Source: Clostridium sp. BJN0001 (GTDB taxonomy: Bacteria > Bacillota > Clostridia > Clostridiales > Clostridiaceae). From it: a DNA stretch of 64,000 bases. Positions 46,002 through 54,790 of this stretch are shown here, piece after piece. The notes under the pieces were generated by a model. It had not been told where the DNA came from. It ran no database searches and saw only the letters and a list, made by a program, of their open reading frames with translations. Positions within the stretch are counted from its first letter, which is position 1. Every line of letters starts with the position of its first letter. Where the stretch lies: positions 869,501 through 933,500 of the forward strand of contig NZ_CP094971.1 of assembly GCF_022869825.1 (NCBI RefSeq), read 5' to 3'. The translations under genes and the position numbers were made by a program.

Positions 46002-46643
46002 ATGGAATATGTTATAAAAATAATGCCACAACTTTTAACTGGACTTCAAACAACACTATTATTTTTTATAATAGTACTTGTAATTTCAGCTCCTATTGGA
46101 GTAGTTGTAGCATTATGCAGAAAATCAAAATGTTATCTTTTAAAAAAAGTATTTGATATATACGTGCTTATAATGCGAGGAACTCCGTTGTTACTTCAAG
46201 TAGTCATAATGTTTTTTGGTCTTCCTATAATAGGAATAAAGTTTGATAGATTTACAGCAGGGGTAATAGCATTTACACTTAATTATGCTGCATATTTTGG
46301 AGAAATATTTAGATCAGGAATAAATTCTATAGATCAGGGACAATATGAAGCTTCAGAAGTACTTGGCTTTTCTTCAAGACATACTTTTTTTAGAGTAATT
46401 CTTCCTCAAGCTATAAAAAGAGTAATACCTCCTGTTGCTAATGAGATAACAGTATTAGTAAAAGATACTTCATTAATTTATGTTTTAGGTATGGATGAAT
46501 TATTAAAAGTTGCTAAAATTGCTTCTAACAGAGATGTTACATTATTTCCATTAATTTTATGTGCATTTATTTATTTAATAGTTATTGGAGTTGTAAGTAA
46601 AGCAATGCAAAAAGTAGAAAAAAAATATGAATACTATAGTTAA
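46002..46643 (+). CDS. Amino-acid ABC transporter permease
   Basis: A 213-residue permease of the HisM/GlnP family with about five membrane segments. It shows LLTGLQTTLLFF at the N-terminus and the EAA loop YEASEVLGFSSRHTFFRVILPQAIKRVIPP that docks the ATPase. The ribosome site is AAAGGAG. It lies 26 bp after the binding-protein gene and 13 bp before the ATPase. Probably a homodimer in the histidine importer. Confidence 0.94.
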   Translation: MEYVIKIMPQLLTGLQTTLLFFIIVLVISAPIGVVVALCRKSKCYLLKKVFDIYVLIMRGTPLLLQVVIMFFGLPIIGIKFDRFTAGVIAFTLNYAAYFGEIFRSGINSIDQGQYEASEVLGFSSRHTFFRVILPQAIKRVIPPVANEITVLVKDTSLIYVLGMDELLKVAKIASNRDVTLFPLILCAFIYLIVIGVVSKAMQKVEKKYEYYS

Positions 46644-46656
46644 GAGGTGATTTTAT

Positions 46657-47337
46657 ATGCTTAAAGCAATAAATATAAAGAAAAAATTTGGAGATGTTGA
46701 GGTCTTAAAAGGTACTAACCTTAATATTAATGACGGGGAGATTGTTGTTATTGTAGGTAAATCTGGAGGAGGAAAAACAACTTTCTTAAGATGTGTAAAT
46801 GCTCTAGAGCATTGTGATGAAGGGTATATTGAAATAAATGGGAAGGTTTTATGTAATAGAGGAATATATGTAGAGAAAAAAATACTTTCAGATATAAGAA
46901 AGAGCATAGGATTTGTATTTCAGAATTTTAATCTATTTCCACATATGAGCATACTTGAGAATCTTATTGAAGCTCCACAGAAAGTACTTAAGATGTCTAA
47001 AAAAGATTCGATTTTAAAAGCAAGGGAAATACTTGGTTTTTTAGGACTTGAGGATAAAGAAAATAATTATCCATGTGAACTATCAGGAGGTCAGAAACAG
47101 AGAGTTGCAATAGGAAGAGCACTTATTCTTGAGCCTAAGATAATGTGTTTTGACGAACCTACATCTGCACTAGATCCAAAGCTTACGGATGAAGTAGCTG
47201 AGCTTATTAGAAGTTTAAGTAGAAAAAAGAATATGAGCATGATGATAATAACTCATGATATGGATTTTGCAAAAAAAACGGCTGATAAAATTTTTTCTAT
47301 GAAAGAAGGAGTTTTAGAAGAAGGACTTATTTTTTAA
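46657..47337 (+). CDS. Amino-acid ABC transporter ATP-binding protein
   Basis: A 226-residue ABC ATPase of the polar amino-acid uptake family. Walker A is GKSGGGKTT, the Q-loop is in FVFQNFNLFPHMS, the signature is ELSGGQKQRVAIGRAL, Walker B is IMCFDEPTSALDP and the switch His is in IITHDMDFA. It lacks nothing essential. It completes the importer set and is followed 35 bp later by hutI, consistent with a histidine-uptake role. Confidence 0.95.
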   Translation: MLKAINIKKKFGDVEVLKGTNLNINDGEIVVIVGKSGGGKTTFLRCVNALEHCDEGYIEINGKVLCNRGIYVEKKILSDIRKSIGFVFQNFNLFPHMSILENLIEAPQKVLKMSKKDSILKAREILGFLGLEDKENNYPCELSGGQKQRVAIGRALILEPKIMCFDEPTSALDPKLTDEVAELIRSLSRKKNMSMMIITHDMDFAKKTADKIFSMKEGVLEEGLIF

Positions 47338-47372
47338 AATTTTTGATAAAAAATAACTAAGAGAGGTTTAAG

Positions 47373-48632
47373 ATGAGAAAATTATTAATAAAGAATGCCG
47401 CACAGATTGTTACACCTATTGGACATAATGCAAAAAAAGGCCATGATATGGATAAACTTAAAATAATAAATAATGGGGCAGTCTATATTGAGGATTCGAT
47501 AATCAAAAAAGTTGGAACGACAGAGAAAATAGAAAATTATCTTTTAAAAAATATAGATCAAAATTCATATGAGGTAATTGATGCAAAAGGAAAATGTATA
47601 CTGCCAGGATTTGTAGATTCCCATACTCATTTTATTTTTGCGGGTTATAGGGAAGATGAATTTATAAAGAGATTAGAAGGAAAAGAATATCTTGAGATTT
47701 TAAAATGTGGAGGCGGAATTCAAAGCACAGTAAAAGATACAAGGAAAATATCTTTTGATGAATTATATAATCTTGGAAAAGAAAGACTTAAAAGCATGAT
47801 TTCTCAAGGGATAACAACAGTTGAAGGAAAAAGTGGTTATGGGCTTGATTTAAAAAATGAAATAAAACAGCTTAAGGTTATGAAAAAATTAGATGAGGAT
47901 ATGCCTATAGATATAATATCGACATATCTTGGAGCGCATGCAGTTCCAGAGGAATTTAAAGATAATGAATCAGGATATATTGATTACATTATTAATGAAG
48001 TATTAGATAAGGTAAGAAAAGAAAATATAGCTAAATTTTGTGATGTATTTTGTGAAAAGGGTGTATTTTCATATAAAGAATCAAAGAGACTTCTAGAAGA
48101 AGCGTCAAAAAGAGGTTTTGATTTAAAAATACATGCTGATGAAATTGAAAATATAAAAGGTGCAGAACTTGCTACAGAAGAAAAATGTGTTTCGGCAGAT
48201 CATCTTCTTATGATATCAGATGAAGAAATTTTAATGATGAGTAAAAGTAATACAGTTGCAACACTTCTTCCATGTACAGCTTTTTGTTTAAATAAACCTT
48301 TTGCACCAGCTAGAAAAATTATAGATAATAATTGTGCAGTAGCCCTTGCAAGTGATTTCAATCCAGGAAGTTGTTTTTCAAATTCAATTCCTCTTATATT
48401 TGCACTTGCAGTAATTCATATGAAGATGACAATAGAAGAAGCGATAATGGCACTTACTTTAAATGGTGCAGCTGCACTTAATATGGCTGATACAATAGGT
48501 TCAATTGAAGAGGGAAAAAAAGCCGATCTTACAATAATTAAGTATCCTAACTATAAATTTTTAGTATATAATACGGGTGTTAATATTATTGAAAAAGTAT
48601 TAAAGGATGGAAGAGTTATTTATGAAATATAA
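47373..48632 (+). CDS. hutI: Imidazolonepropionase
   Basis: Imidazolonepropionase, 419 residues, a metal-dependent amidohydrolase giving N-formimino-L-glutamate. The metal site has DSHTHFIFAGYREDEF near the N-terminal barrel strand, then HADEIENIKGAEL and the Asp in ALASDFNPGSC. VEGKSGYGLDL is a family signature. It follows the transporter genes and overlaps hutD by 11 bp. The product, formiminoglutamate, has no consuming enzyme in this window. Confidence 0.96.
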   Translation: MRKLLIKNAAQIVTPIGHNAKKGHDMDKLKIINNGAVYIEDSIIKKVGTTEKIENYLLKNIDQNSYEVIDAKGKCILPGFVDSHTHFIFAGYREDEFIKRLEGKEYLEILKCGGGIQSTVKDTRKISFDELYNLGKERLKSMISQGITTVEGKSGYGLDLKNEIKQLKVMKKLDEDMPIDIISTYLGAHAVPEEFKDNESGYIDYIINEVLDKVRKENIAKFCDVFCEKGVFSYKESKRLLEEASKRGFDLKIHADEIENIKGAELATEEKCVSADHLLMISDEEILMMSKSNTVATLLPCTAFCLNKPFAPARKIIDNNCAVALASDFNPGSCFSNSIPLIFALAVIHMKMTIEEAIMALTLNGAAALNMADTIGSIEEGKKADLTIIKYPNYKFLVYNTGVNIIEKVLKDGRVIYEI

Positions 48633-49230
48633 AATTATAAAAAAAGAAGATTATGATGTTATAAATTGGTCAGGTGGAACAACTACACAGCTTTATATAT
48701 ATCCTGAAGATTCAGAATATAAAAAGAGAGATTTTTATTTTAGAATAAGCAGTGCTACAGTTGAAGATGAAAAATCAGAATTTACATATCTTCCAGATAT
48801 AAATAGAAAACTTATGATATTATCAGGAAATATAGAGATTACACACAATAAATCTGAAAAGAAAAAAATGAAACAATATGATATTGATAGTTTTAGTGGG
48901 GAAGATTATACAGTAAGTTATGGAAAAGCTAAAGATTTTAATTTGATGATGAAAAGTTGTTATAATGGAAATATTGAACATATATCGATTAATCCAGAAT
49001 CAGAACATGTTTTAAATCTTAATATTAAGAAAAAAAGAAATATAATAAATTGTATATATAATATTAAAAATAAAATTCTATTTTATGTTGATGATGAGAT
49101 TGTGGAGCTTAACGAAAAAGAGACACTTATAATAGAAATAGATAAGCCTATGAATTCTAGACTTCGTTTGTTAAATCCAGATGCTAGTCAAAGTGAACTT
49201 GTATTATCTTCAATATATGGATTTAATTAA
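48622..49230 (+). CDS. hutD: HutD family protein
   Basis: A 202-residue cupin-like HutD protein, thought to limit or tune the histidine pathway, perhaps by binding formiminoglutamate or urocanate. It opens YKIIKKEDYDVINWSGGTTTQLYIYPE and contains FYFRISSATVEDEKSEFTYLPD, both family hallmarks. The start at 48622 has GGAAGAG seven bases upstream and overlaps the hutI end; an ATG five codons earlier lacks a ribosome site. It is the last gene of the hut operon before a terminator. Confidence 0.92.
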   Translation: MKYKIIKKEDYDVINWSGGTTTQLYIYPEDSEYKKRDFYFRISSATVEDEKSEFTYLPDINRKLMILSGNIEITHNKSEKKKMKQYDIDSFSGEDYTVSYGKAKDFNLMMKSCYNGNIEHISINPESEHVLNLNIKKKRNIINCIYNIKNKILFYVDDEIVELNEKETLIIEIDKPMNSRLRLLNPDASQSELVLSSIYGFN

Positions 49231-49245
49231 TAAAATGTTTAGAAA

Positions 49246-49297
49246 AAAATGAGCTGTTATAGTATACTTTTATGTAATGCGATAGCAGCTCATTTTA
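49246..49297. terminator. Terminator of the hut operon
   Basis: AATGAGCTGTTAT pairs with GATAGCAGCTCATT, with a loop of about 22 nt and a T-rich end. It lies between convergent hutD and the PspC-domain gene. Confidence 0.75.
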
Positions 49298-49307
49298 TGA
49301 AAATATA

Positions 49308-49508
49308 TTAGTATAGAAGATCGTTGTCTTTATTAGGAAGGACTACTGCACATGCTATATATAGTATTAGGAATATACCATAAAACCATGCACCTATGAA
49401 GAATAGAATTCTAACTATACTTGGATCTATATTAAAATATTCTGCAATTCCTGCACAGACACCGCAGAGTTTTTTATTTTGTCTATCTTTATATAATTTA
49501 TGTTTCAT
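49308..49508 (-). CDS. PspC domain protein
   Basis: A 66-residue small membrane protein of the PspC family. It opens KLYKDRQNKKLCGVCAGIAEY, then FNIDPSIVRILFFIGAW and a single C-terminal membrane segment ending CAVVLPNK. In Firmicutes, stand-alone PspC proteins are linked to envelope stress but have no firm role. The start has a GGGGATGC-like ribosome site about 10 bases upstream. Convergent with hutD. Confidence 0.92.
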   Translation of the reverse strand: MKHKLYKDRQNKKLCGVCAGIAEYFNIDPSIVRILFFIGAWFYGIFLILYIACAVVLPNKDNDLLY

Positions 49509-49652
49509 AATTTAGTAAGCATCCCCTATTCATATTATTATTAAATATATTATATCATATAATATGTTTAATAATATCGTTTAATATATTATAATGTAAG
49601 AAAATAACGTACATATATAATTGAAAAAAGACTAAGAAAGAGGATGCTTATT

Positions 49653-50540
49653 TTGAGTATATTAAAAATAAAGGATAATACATATTGTTTTAAGGTAAAA
49701 AGTAGCCTTATACCATTTTATAAAATTAATGATAGAGATATTATAATGCTTGATACAGGGTTTAAAGAAGAACGAGATGATATAGAAAATGAGCTAAAGA
49801 AAAATTCTCTTAAAGTTTCTGGAATAATAAATAGTCATGCTCATATAGATCATATAGGAAATAATTCATATTTTAAAGAAAAGTATGATTGTATAATTGC
49901 GATGCCTGCATATGAAGCATTTATATGTAGCTCTGAGATGAATTTGAAACTTTATTATAGAAATGAAACAATGAGATTTATAAAAAAATATTTTAAACAT
50001 ATGGTATGCAAGACAGATTTTATTATAAAAGAATCGGAAGATATGATTATTCTATGCAAAATACCGTTTAAAATTCTTCATACTCCAGGACATAGTCCTT
50101 CACATATATGTATAACGACTCCGGATAATGTATCATATTTGGGAGATGCAGTTATAAGTGATGATCTTATGAAAAATTTCAAGATACCATATTCGTATAT
50201 ATTAAGTGAGGATATGAAAAGCAAAGCAAAACTTTATGATTTAAAATCAGATAGATATGTAGTTGCACATAAAGGAGTTTATGATGATATAACAAATCTT
50301 ATTGATAAGAATATTGATTATTATGAGAAAAAAGCATTTGATATATATAGTGTAATAAATAAACCTATGACGATTGAAGAAGTCCTTAAAGCTGTTTCTG
50401 AAAAGTTTTTTATAAGGCTTGATGATGTAAACAGATATAACTTAATAAAGAGGATGATAAAATCATATCTTGATTATTTATATGAAATTCAAAGGATAAA
50501 GATAATAAATGAGGATGGCATATTTAAATTTTCAATATAA
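49653..50540 (+). CDS. Metallo-beta-lactamase fold hydrolase
   Basis: A 295-residue MBL-fold hydrolase with a C-terminal winged-helix-like extension (about 225-295). The metal motif is SHAHIDHIGNN (HxHxDH), with a later LHTPGHSPSH, GDAVISDD and VAHKG supplying the other ligands. Substrate is unknown; relatives are thioesterase or glyoxalase-like. I choose TTG 49653, nine bases after AAGAGG; an ATG three codons earlier would overlap the ribosome site. A terminator follows. Confidence 0.85.
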   Translation: MSILKIKDNTYCFKVKSSLIPFYKINDRDIIMLDTGFKEERDDIENELKKNSLKVSGIINSHAHIDHIGNNSYFKEKYDCIIAMPAYEAFICSSEMNLKLYYRNETMRFIKKYFKHMVCKTDFIIKESEDMIILCKIPFKILHTPGHSPSHICITTPDNVSYLGDAVISDDLMKNFKIPYSYILSEDMKSKAKLYDLKSDRYVVAHKGVYDDITNLIDKNIDYYEKKAFDIYSVINKPMTIEEVLKAVSEKFFIRLDDVNRYNLIKRMIKSYLDYLYEIQRIKIINEDGIFKFSI

Positions 50541-50546
50541 AAATAG

Positions 50547-50585
50547 TAAAAACTTAGCTTGTTTTAGTGCTGAGTTTTTTATTTT
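50547..50585 (+). terminator. Terminator after the MBL-fold gene
   Basis: AAAACTTAGC pairs with GCTGAGTTTT (one G-T pair) and is followed by T-rich sequence. Confidence 0.75.
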
Positions 50586-50698
50586 TAAAAAAATTTAAAA
50601 AAATTTAAAAATTTTACTTAATTTTTTTTGTTTAAGCATATATAGTATGTGTACAGGTAAATAATTAAAAAAATAAATTTTTATGGAGGTTGTTTATT

Positions 50699-50890
50699 AT
50701 GAAAATAAGATTAAATGAAAAGGAAACAGAATTAATATTATGTGCACTTCAAGGACTAAGGGATATTGATGCAGAGTCAGTAAATTCTTTTAAAAGTGAG
50801 GAAGATTTTACAAATGAGATTAGTGAGATAGAAAGTGTTTATAGAAGAATAAAAATGCAAATGGGCTTATATAGTACAGAAATACTATAA
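50699..50890 (+). CDS. Small hypothetical protein, 63 aa
   Basis: A 63-residue acidic helical protein starting MKIRLNEKETELILCALQGLRD, with GGAGG nine bases upstream. It probably forms a helical hairpin. I do not recognise a family. It stands alone, has its own long-stem terminator and precedes the orphan cas6, but no functional link can be claimed. Confidence 0.65.
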   Translation: MKIRLNEKETELILCALQGLRDIDAESVNSFKSEEDFTNEISEIESVYRRIKMQMGLYSTEIL

Positions 50891-50899
50891 TAAATTATT

Positions 50900-50957
50900 A
50901 ATAAGCTGTTATAAAACTAATGTTATAGATTAGTTTTATAGCAGCTTATTTTTTTAT
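50900..50957 (+). terminator. Long-stem terminator before the orphan cas6
   Basis: Two 22-nt arms (50900-50921 and 50929-50950) differ by a single base that still pairs as G-T, with a 7-nt loop and a T7 tail. The stem is unusually long for a terminator. Confidence 0.8.
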
Positions 50958-51029
50958 AAAAATAGAAGAAATAAATATTTACAAAATAATTGATAAAACA
51001 TACAATTATAGTAAAAGGAGGGTAAATAT

Positions 51030-51722
51030 ATGAAAATATTTGAAATATCTATGAAGGTTTTTTTAATGAGAGATATAGATTCAACAGATTCACTCTTTAA
51101 GATAGGGCAATTCATTGATAATGGGATATGTCAAGATAAGCAGTTATTAGAGTTACATAATAAAAATAAATTTAAAAATTATTGCTTTTGTTCATTTTAC
51201 CCATTAGAGAAAGATAGAGTTTATAAGAAAAATAACAATTATACAATAAAAATAAGAACAGTAGATAAGAATCTAGCAGAATATTTTAATGATAAGCTAG
51301 TTAATCATTTTAATAATGATATCAAAGGCTTAACATCAACTATAAAAATATTACCTAAAAAGTATATAGAAAAGATTTATTCAATAACTCCAGCAGTTTT
51401 GAAAACTAATGAAGGATATTGGAGGGGAAATTTTTCTGTAGATGATTTTGAAAAAAGAACAAAAGAAAATCTAATAAAGAAGTATAATTCTTTAATGAAT
51501 ACAAAGATAGATGAAAATTTTGATCTTTGCACAGCCATAAAATTTGATAATAAAAAACCAGTATCAATAAATTATAAGGGCAAAAAAATGCTTGGTGATA
51601 AAGTTTCTATACAAATAAGTGATAATAAAATGGCTCAAAATTTAGCTTACATGAGTTTAGGAACAGGCATTTTAGAGATGAACGCAAGAGGATTAGGGTA
51701 TATGAATTTTAGATGGATATAG
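51030..51722 (+). CDS. cas6: Stand-alone second Cas6 CRISPR endoribonuclease
   Basis: A 230-residue Cas6 of the classic clostridial I-B type, different from the Cas6b-like protein at the main CRISPR locus. Recognisable stretches are ISMKVFLMRDIDS, HNKNKFKNYCFCSFYPLE, IPKKYIEKIYSITPAV and the C-terminal glycine-rich LAYMSLGTGILEMNARGLGY. The frame is intact with an AAAGGAGGG ribosome site. No repeat array lies beside it; the next gene is a 48-codon stub of a cas8b. It may serve an array elsewhere in the genome or be a relic of a deleted system. Confidence 0.85.
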   Translation: MKIFEISMKVFLMRDIDSTDSLFKIGQFIDNGICQDKQLLELHNKNKFKNYCFCSFYPLEKDRVYKKNNNYTIKIRTVDKNLAEYFNDKLVNHFNNDIKGLTSTIKILPKKYIEKIYSITPAVLKTNEGYWRGNFSVDDFEKRTKENLIKKYNSLMNTKIDENFDLCTAIKFDNKKPVSINYKGKKMLGDKVSIQISDNKMAQNLAYMSLGTGILEMNARGLGYMNFRWI

Positions 51723-51737
51723 AAGTGAGGTGAATTT

Positions 51738-51884
51738 ATGTTAAGTCAAGCTTTAGAGATATTCAAAAAAGAATATGAAGAAATAGGGGATCCGCTTATT
51801 TTAGGAGAATATATTCCAGCTGATGGAACATATGTAATAGTTACTCCAAATAATAATGAGTTAGTTATAAATGGCATTAAATAA
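51738..51884 (+). pseudogene. Truncated cas8b (Csh1) N-terminal stub
   Basis: A 48-codon reading frame MLSQALEIFKKEYEEIGDP...ILGEYIPADGTYVIVTP that matches the N-terminus of clostridial Cas8b/Csh1 large subunits as I remember them (normally about 550-600 residues). It stops after 48 codons. It has a good GAGGTG ribosome site and sits 15 bp after the orphan cas6, the normal cas6-cas8b order of I-B operons. cas7, cas5, cas3 and the adaptation genes that should follow are absent, so the operon was cut here. Confidence 0.7.
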
Positions 51885-51905
51885 TTAATATAATATAAAA
51901 AGTAA

Positions 51906-51998
51906 TATTTTATTGGGAGTAACAGAGATGGGTTTTATAAAATATTTAATAATCCAAGATACTATGCTAATTATAGTATAACACAAAATGTAGTCTAG
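51906..51998 (+). pseudogene. Possible gene fragment after the cas8b stub
   Basis: A frame without a start codon reads YFIGSNRDGFYKIFNN then PRYYANYSITQNVV before a stop. Its composition is protein-like, so it may be the 3' end of a gene joined when the second CRISPR operon was deleted. I do not recognise the family. Confidence 0.25.
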
Positions 51999-52025
51999 TA
52001 AGATTGAAAGGACAGAAAATAAGAA

Positions 52026-52835
52026 ATGATTATAGATACGCATACACATATAGGAACAATTGCTAAATTTAATATGCCAAAGGATATGCTTATTAAATCT
52101 ATGGATAAGTACAATATTGATTATGCACTTATATCGAATATAGAAGGTGCTGAGTTTGACGAATATCAAAAACCAATTCCAAAAGAATTTCAACATTCAC
52201 AGAAAGAAATAAATGAGTCAGCAATAGAATTTGCAAGACAATATAAAGATAGAATTGGAGTCTGTATGTGGACAAAGCCAAGTACAGAAGGATGCACAGA
52301 AGAATTTGAAAATATGATTATAGAAAATAGAGATATTGTTTATGGAATTAAGTTTCATCCATATCACTCTAAAATTGCTTTTGATTCTCCTAAGGTAGAG
52401 GAGTATATGTATCTTGCTGAAAAGTATAATTTACCTGTAGTTGTTCACACAGATAAAGGACCTCATGCTAGTCCATACAAGGTATATAAAATGGCATTAA
52501 AGCATCCAAACATAAAGTTTGTTATGGTTCATATGGGACTTGAAACCGATAATGAAGAGGCAATTGACCTTATTTCTAAACTTCCTAATTTATATGGTGA
52601 TACAACATGGGTAAAACCAGAAAATGCACTAAAAATGATAAAAAAGTGCGGTATAGACAAGCTTTTATTTGGAACTGACAGCCCCATTGATGGGGAGGAT
52701 ACTTATGCAAATAAATATTATCAGTCTTATTTTAATGATTTTAAAAATGAATTATCAGCTGAAGATTATGATAAATTAATGTATAAAAACGCAATAAAGT
52801 TATTTAACTTGCCAATAGTAGATAAAGACGTTTAA
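52026..52835 (+). CDS. Amidohydrolase-family metal-dependent hydrolase
   Basis: A 269-residue TIM-barrel amidohydrolase (Amidohydro_2 type). Metal ligands are visible as DTHTHIG at residues 3-9, the His in VVHTDKG, the His in VMVHMG and the Asp in LLFGTDSPIDG. KFHPYHSKIAFDSP is typical of the TatD/decarboxylase-like branch. Substrate is unknown. The ribosome site is an AAAGGACAG. Its stop overlaps the 3' end of the convergent alpha/beta hydrolase gene by four bases. Confidence 0.88.
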   Translation: MIIDTHTHIGTIAKFNMPKDMLIKSMDKYNIDYALISNIEGAEFDEYQKPIPKEFQHSQKEINESAIEFARQYKDRIGVCMWTKPSTEGCTEEFENMIIENRDIVYGIKFHPYHSKIAFDSPKVEEYMYLAEKYNLPVVVHTDKGPHASPYKVYKMALKHPNIKFVMVHMGLETDNEEAIDLISKLPNLYGDTTWVKPENALKMIKKCGIDKLLFGTDSPIDGEDTYANKYYQSYFNDFKNELSAEDYDKLMYKNAIKLFNLPIVDKDV

Positions 52836-53884
52836 TAAGAGCTATGAACAAAATTAATCATTTTATCTACCATTTTGCTCCATGCTTCATAAGTAGGGAT
52901 GTGTCCAGAATGGGGTAGTTTACAATATGTTATGTTACCATGCTTTTTTGCTATTTTCTCAAGATTTTGAGAAAGTATAAATAGTTCTTCCTCTCCTTGA
53001 AGAAATAGAATAGGAATTTTAAGCTTTTCTATTAGATTAATGATATTTATTTCTCCAAGACTATTCCACATTTTAAGATAAGTTTTACCGACTGTTTTAA
53101 AGGCTTTTATTACTCCTAAAGTGTCTTTTAATGAATAATCTGGTGAAATAAATAAACGGAGAAGCCATTTTAATGTTAACGAATCTTTTCCATCTTTCCC
53201 TTTGTAGTGGGCACAATTTGTATATTTTTCTGCTAAGTTTTCTAGCTCTATTTCATATGTAATATAATCTGCATTTTTATATGATTCAAGCTTTCTTTTT
53301 TCCTTATCTGTCAGCTTGTCCTTGCAAGCCATGAAAAAATTATTAGTGCTTGATTTCATATTGACAATTGGTCCCCAATTAATAATTCCAGATATTTTAT
53401 TTTCAAGTTTAGAAGCTGCGTATGTTGATAAATAAGATCCAAAAGAACTTCCATTTAGATATATTTTATTTTTTGGAAAGAGTTTTTCTATTTCTAAAAC
53501 TAAGTCTACAGCCATATCAGCAAATGTATAAACGGTAATATTCTGACTTATATCTTTTACATAATTTTTTCCACATCCATATTGATCCCACCAAACTAAA
53601 ATGCAGTTATTTGATAATTTAGGATAAAAACCTCTATAACTTTCTCCATAGACAATAGGTCCCCATGGACCACCATGAAACATTATCATTATAGGAAGAT
53701 TCTTATTTTTCCCTTCAAGAAGAATTGTCTGTTTTATCCCGCCTAAAACAACTTCTTTTTCTAAAAATATTTCTTTATCTTTAGAATAATTCAATTTAAT
53801 AAATGTTTTTGCAATCATTCTTATAATTAATAATAATGAAATAATTGAAATTAAAAAAATAAAAGTAATAAATAAAATTTTCAT
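52832..53884 (-). CDS. Membrane-anchored alpha/beta hydrolase
   Basis: A 350-residue alpha/beta hydrolase. An N-terminal hydrophobic stretch (about 3-25) probably anchors it, with the enzyme outside. The oxyanion motif is HGGPWGPIVYGE, the nucleophile elbow GSSFGS, the acid in FLQGEEELFIL and the His in LPHSGHIPTYEAW. The HGGPWG start resembles prolyl iminopeptidase-like and other peptidase-related hydrolases. It lies downstream of the truncated AraC regulator on the same strand. Confidence 0.87.
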   Translation of the reverse strand: MKILFITFIFLISIISLLLIIRMIAKTFIKLNYSKDKEIFLEKEVVLGGIKQTILLEGKNKNLPIMIMFHGGPWGPIVYGESYRGFYPKLSNNCILVWWDQYGCGKNYVKDISQNITVYTFADMAVDLVLEIEKLFPKNKIYLNGSSFGSYLSTYAASKLENKISGIINWGPIVNMKSSTNNFFMACKDKLTDKEKRKLESYKNADYITYEIELENLAEKYTNCAHYKGKDGKDSLTLKWLLRLFISPDYSLKDTLGVIKAFKTVGKTYLKMWNSLGEINIINLIEKLKIPILFLQGEEELFILSQNLEKIAKKHGNITYCKLPHSGHIPTYEAWSKMVDKMINFVHSSY

Positions 53885-53982
53885 TTATCTTATATCTCCT
53901 TATAATTAGAATTCTATAGTTCTAACATTAATTAGTTAAAACAAACTTGAAGGTAGCTTTTTATTAATAAATAGTAAGTATT

Positions 53983-54597
53983 TTATAAACGTCTATATTC
54001 AATAGGGCATAAACCAGAAATTTTTTTAAAAAGTTCTGAAAATCTACTAGCACTTTTATATCCTATCATTTTAGAAATTTCACCTATTGTTAAATCTGTA
54101 TTTGATAAAAGATGTTCGGATTTTTTTATTCGGCAGTACTGTATATATTCAGTAGCTGTGCAGTGGTACAATTCTTTAAAAGATTTTTTGAATTTTGTAG
54201 TGCCCATGCATGCTATTTTACATAGCTTTGGTAATGATAATGTATCTGAACAATTATCATTTATATATTTAGCTGTAATTTGTAAATTCTCTATATCTAT
54301 TTGAGAAAGAGTTGAGTAAGTTTTTTCATCATGTCTATATTTTTCATATATAAGTGACATTGCTTCTGAAACTTTGCCATAATAAAATAATTTAGCACAG
54401 ATACCGCTACCTTTGTAATTTATAATTTGAGATAAAAGAAAAACCATCTCTGGAAAAGCATTTTCTTTATTAATATTTGTTAGAGCTGATCTAGCGTTTA
54501 TATATTCATCTGAAAATTTATCTGATAAAAATTCATTATAGTATTTTGGTAGAAATTCTATTCCAATGCATTGTAGAGGAATATTTTTATGTACCAA
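53983..54597 (-). pseudogene. AraC-family regulator, N-terminus lost to transposon insertion
   Basis: About 204 residues carrying the C-terminal AraC double helix-turn-helix (LSLPKLCKIACMGTTKFKKSF, then LTIGEISKMIGYKSASRFSELFKK) and part of the sensor domain. Full relatives are about 300-330 residues. Upstream of the apparent TTG start the frame continues sensibly (TEYKALVHKN) to about base 54621, where a stop appears as the transposon end begins. The missing N-terminus was not found beyond the other transposon end. Probably non-functional, although the DNA-binding part is intact. Confidence 0.75.
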
Positions 54598-54626
54598 TGC
54601 TTTATACTCTGTTATTGAACGTCAAA

Positions 54627-54664
54627 TTATTTGATGCTAATATCATAACTTTATTTGATGCTAA
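54627..54664. repeat. Direct repeats at the transposon left end
   Basis: Two exact copies of the 14-mer TTATTTGATGCTAA, starts 24 bp apart. They are typical in placement of transposase end-binding sites of Mu/Tn7/Tn552-like elements. A related sequence in inverted orientation lies at 57634-57647. Confidence 0.65.
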
Positions 54665-54790
54665 AAATGAATATATTCTTCAAAATCTTCAATGAAAATG
54701 AGGCTACTTCGTTACGGTTTATGATGATAAATATTCTGAATATTACAAAAAAATCCACAAATACCTTATTGATATTTGCAGATTTTACTT

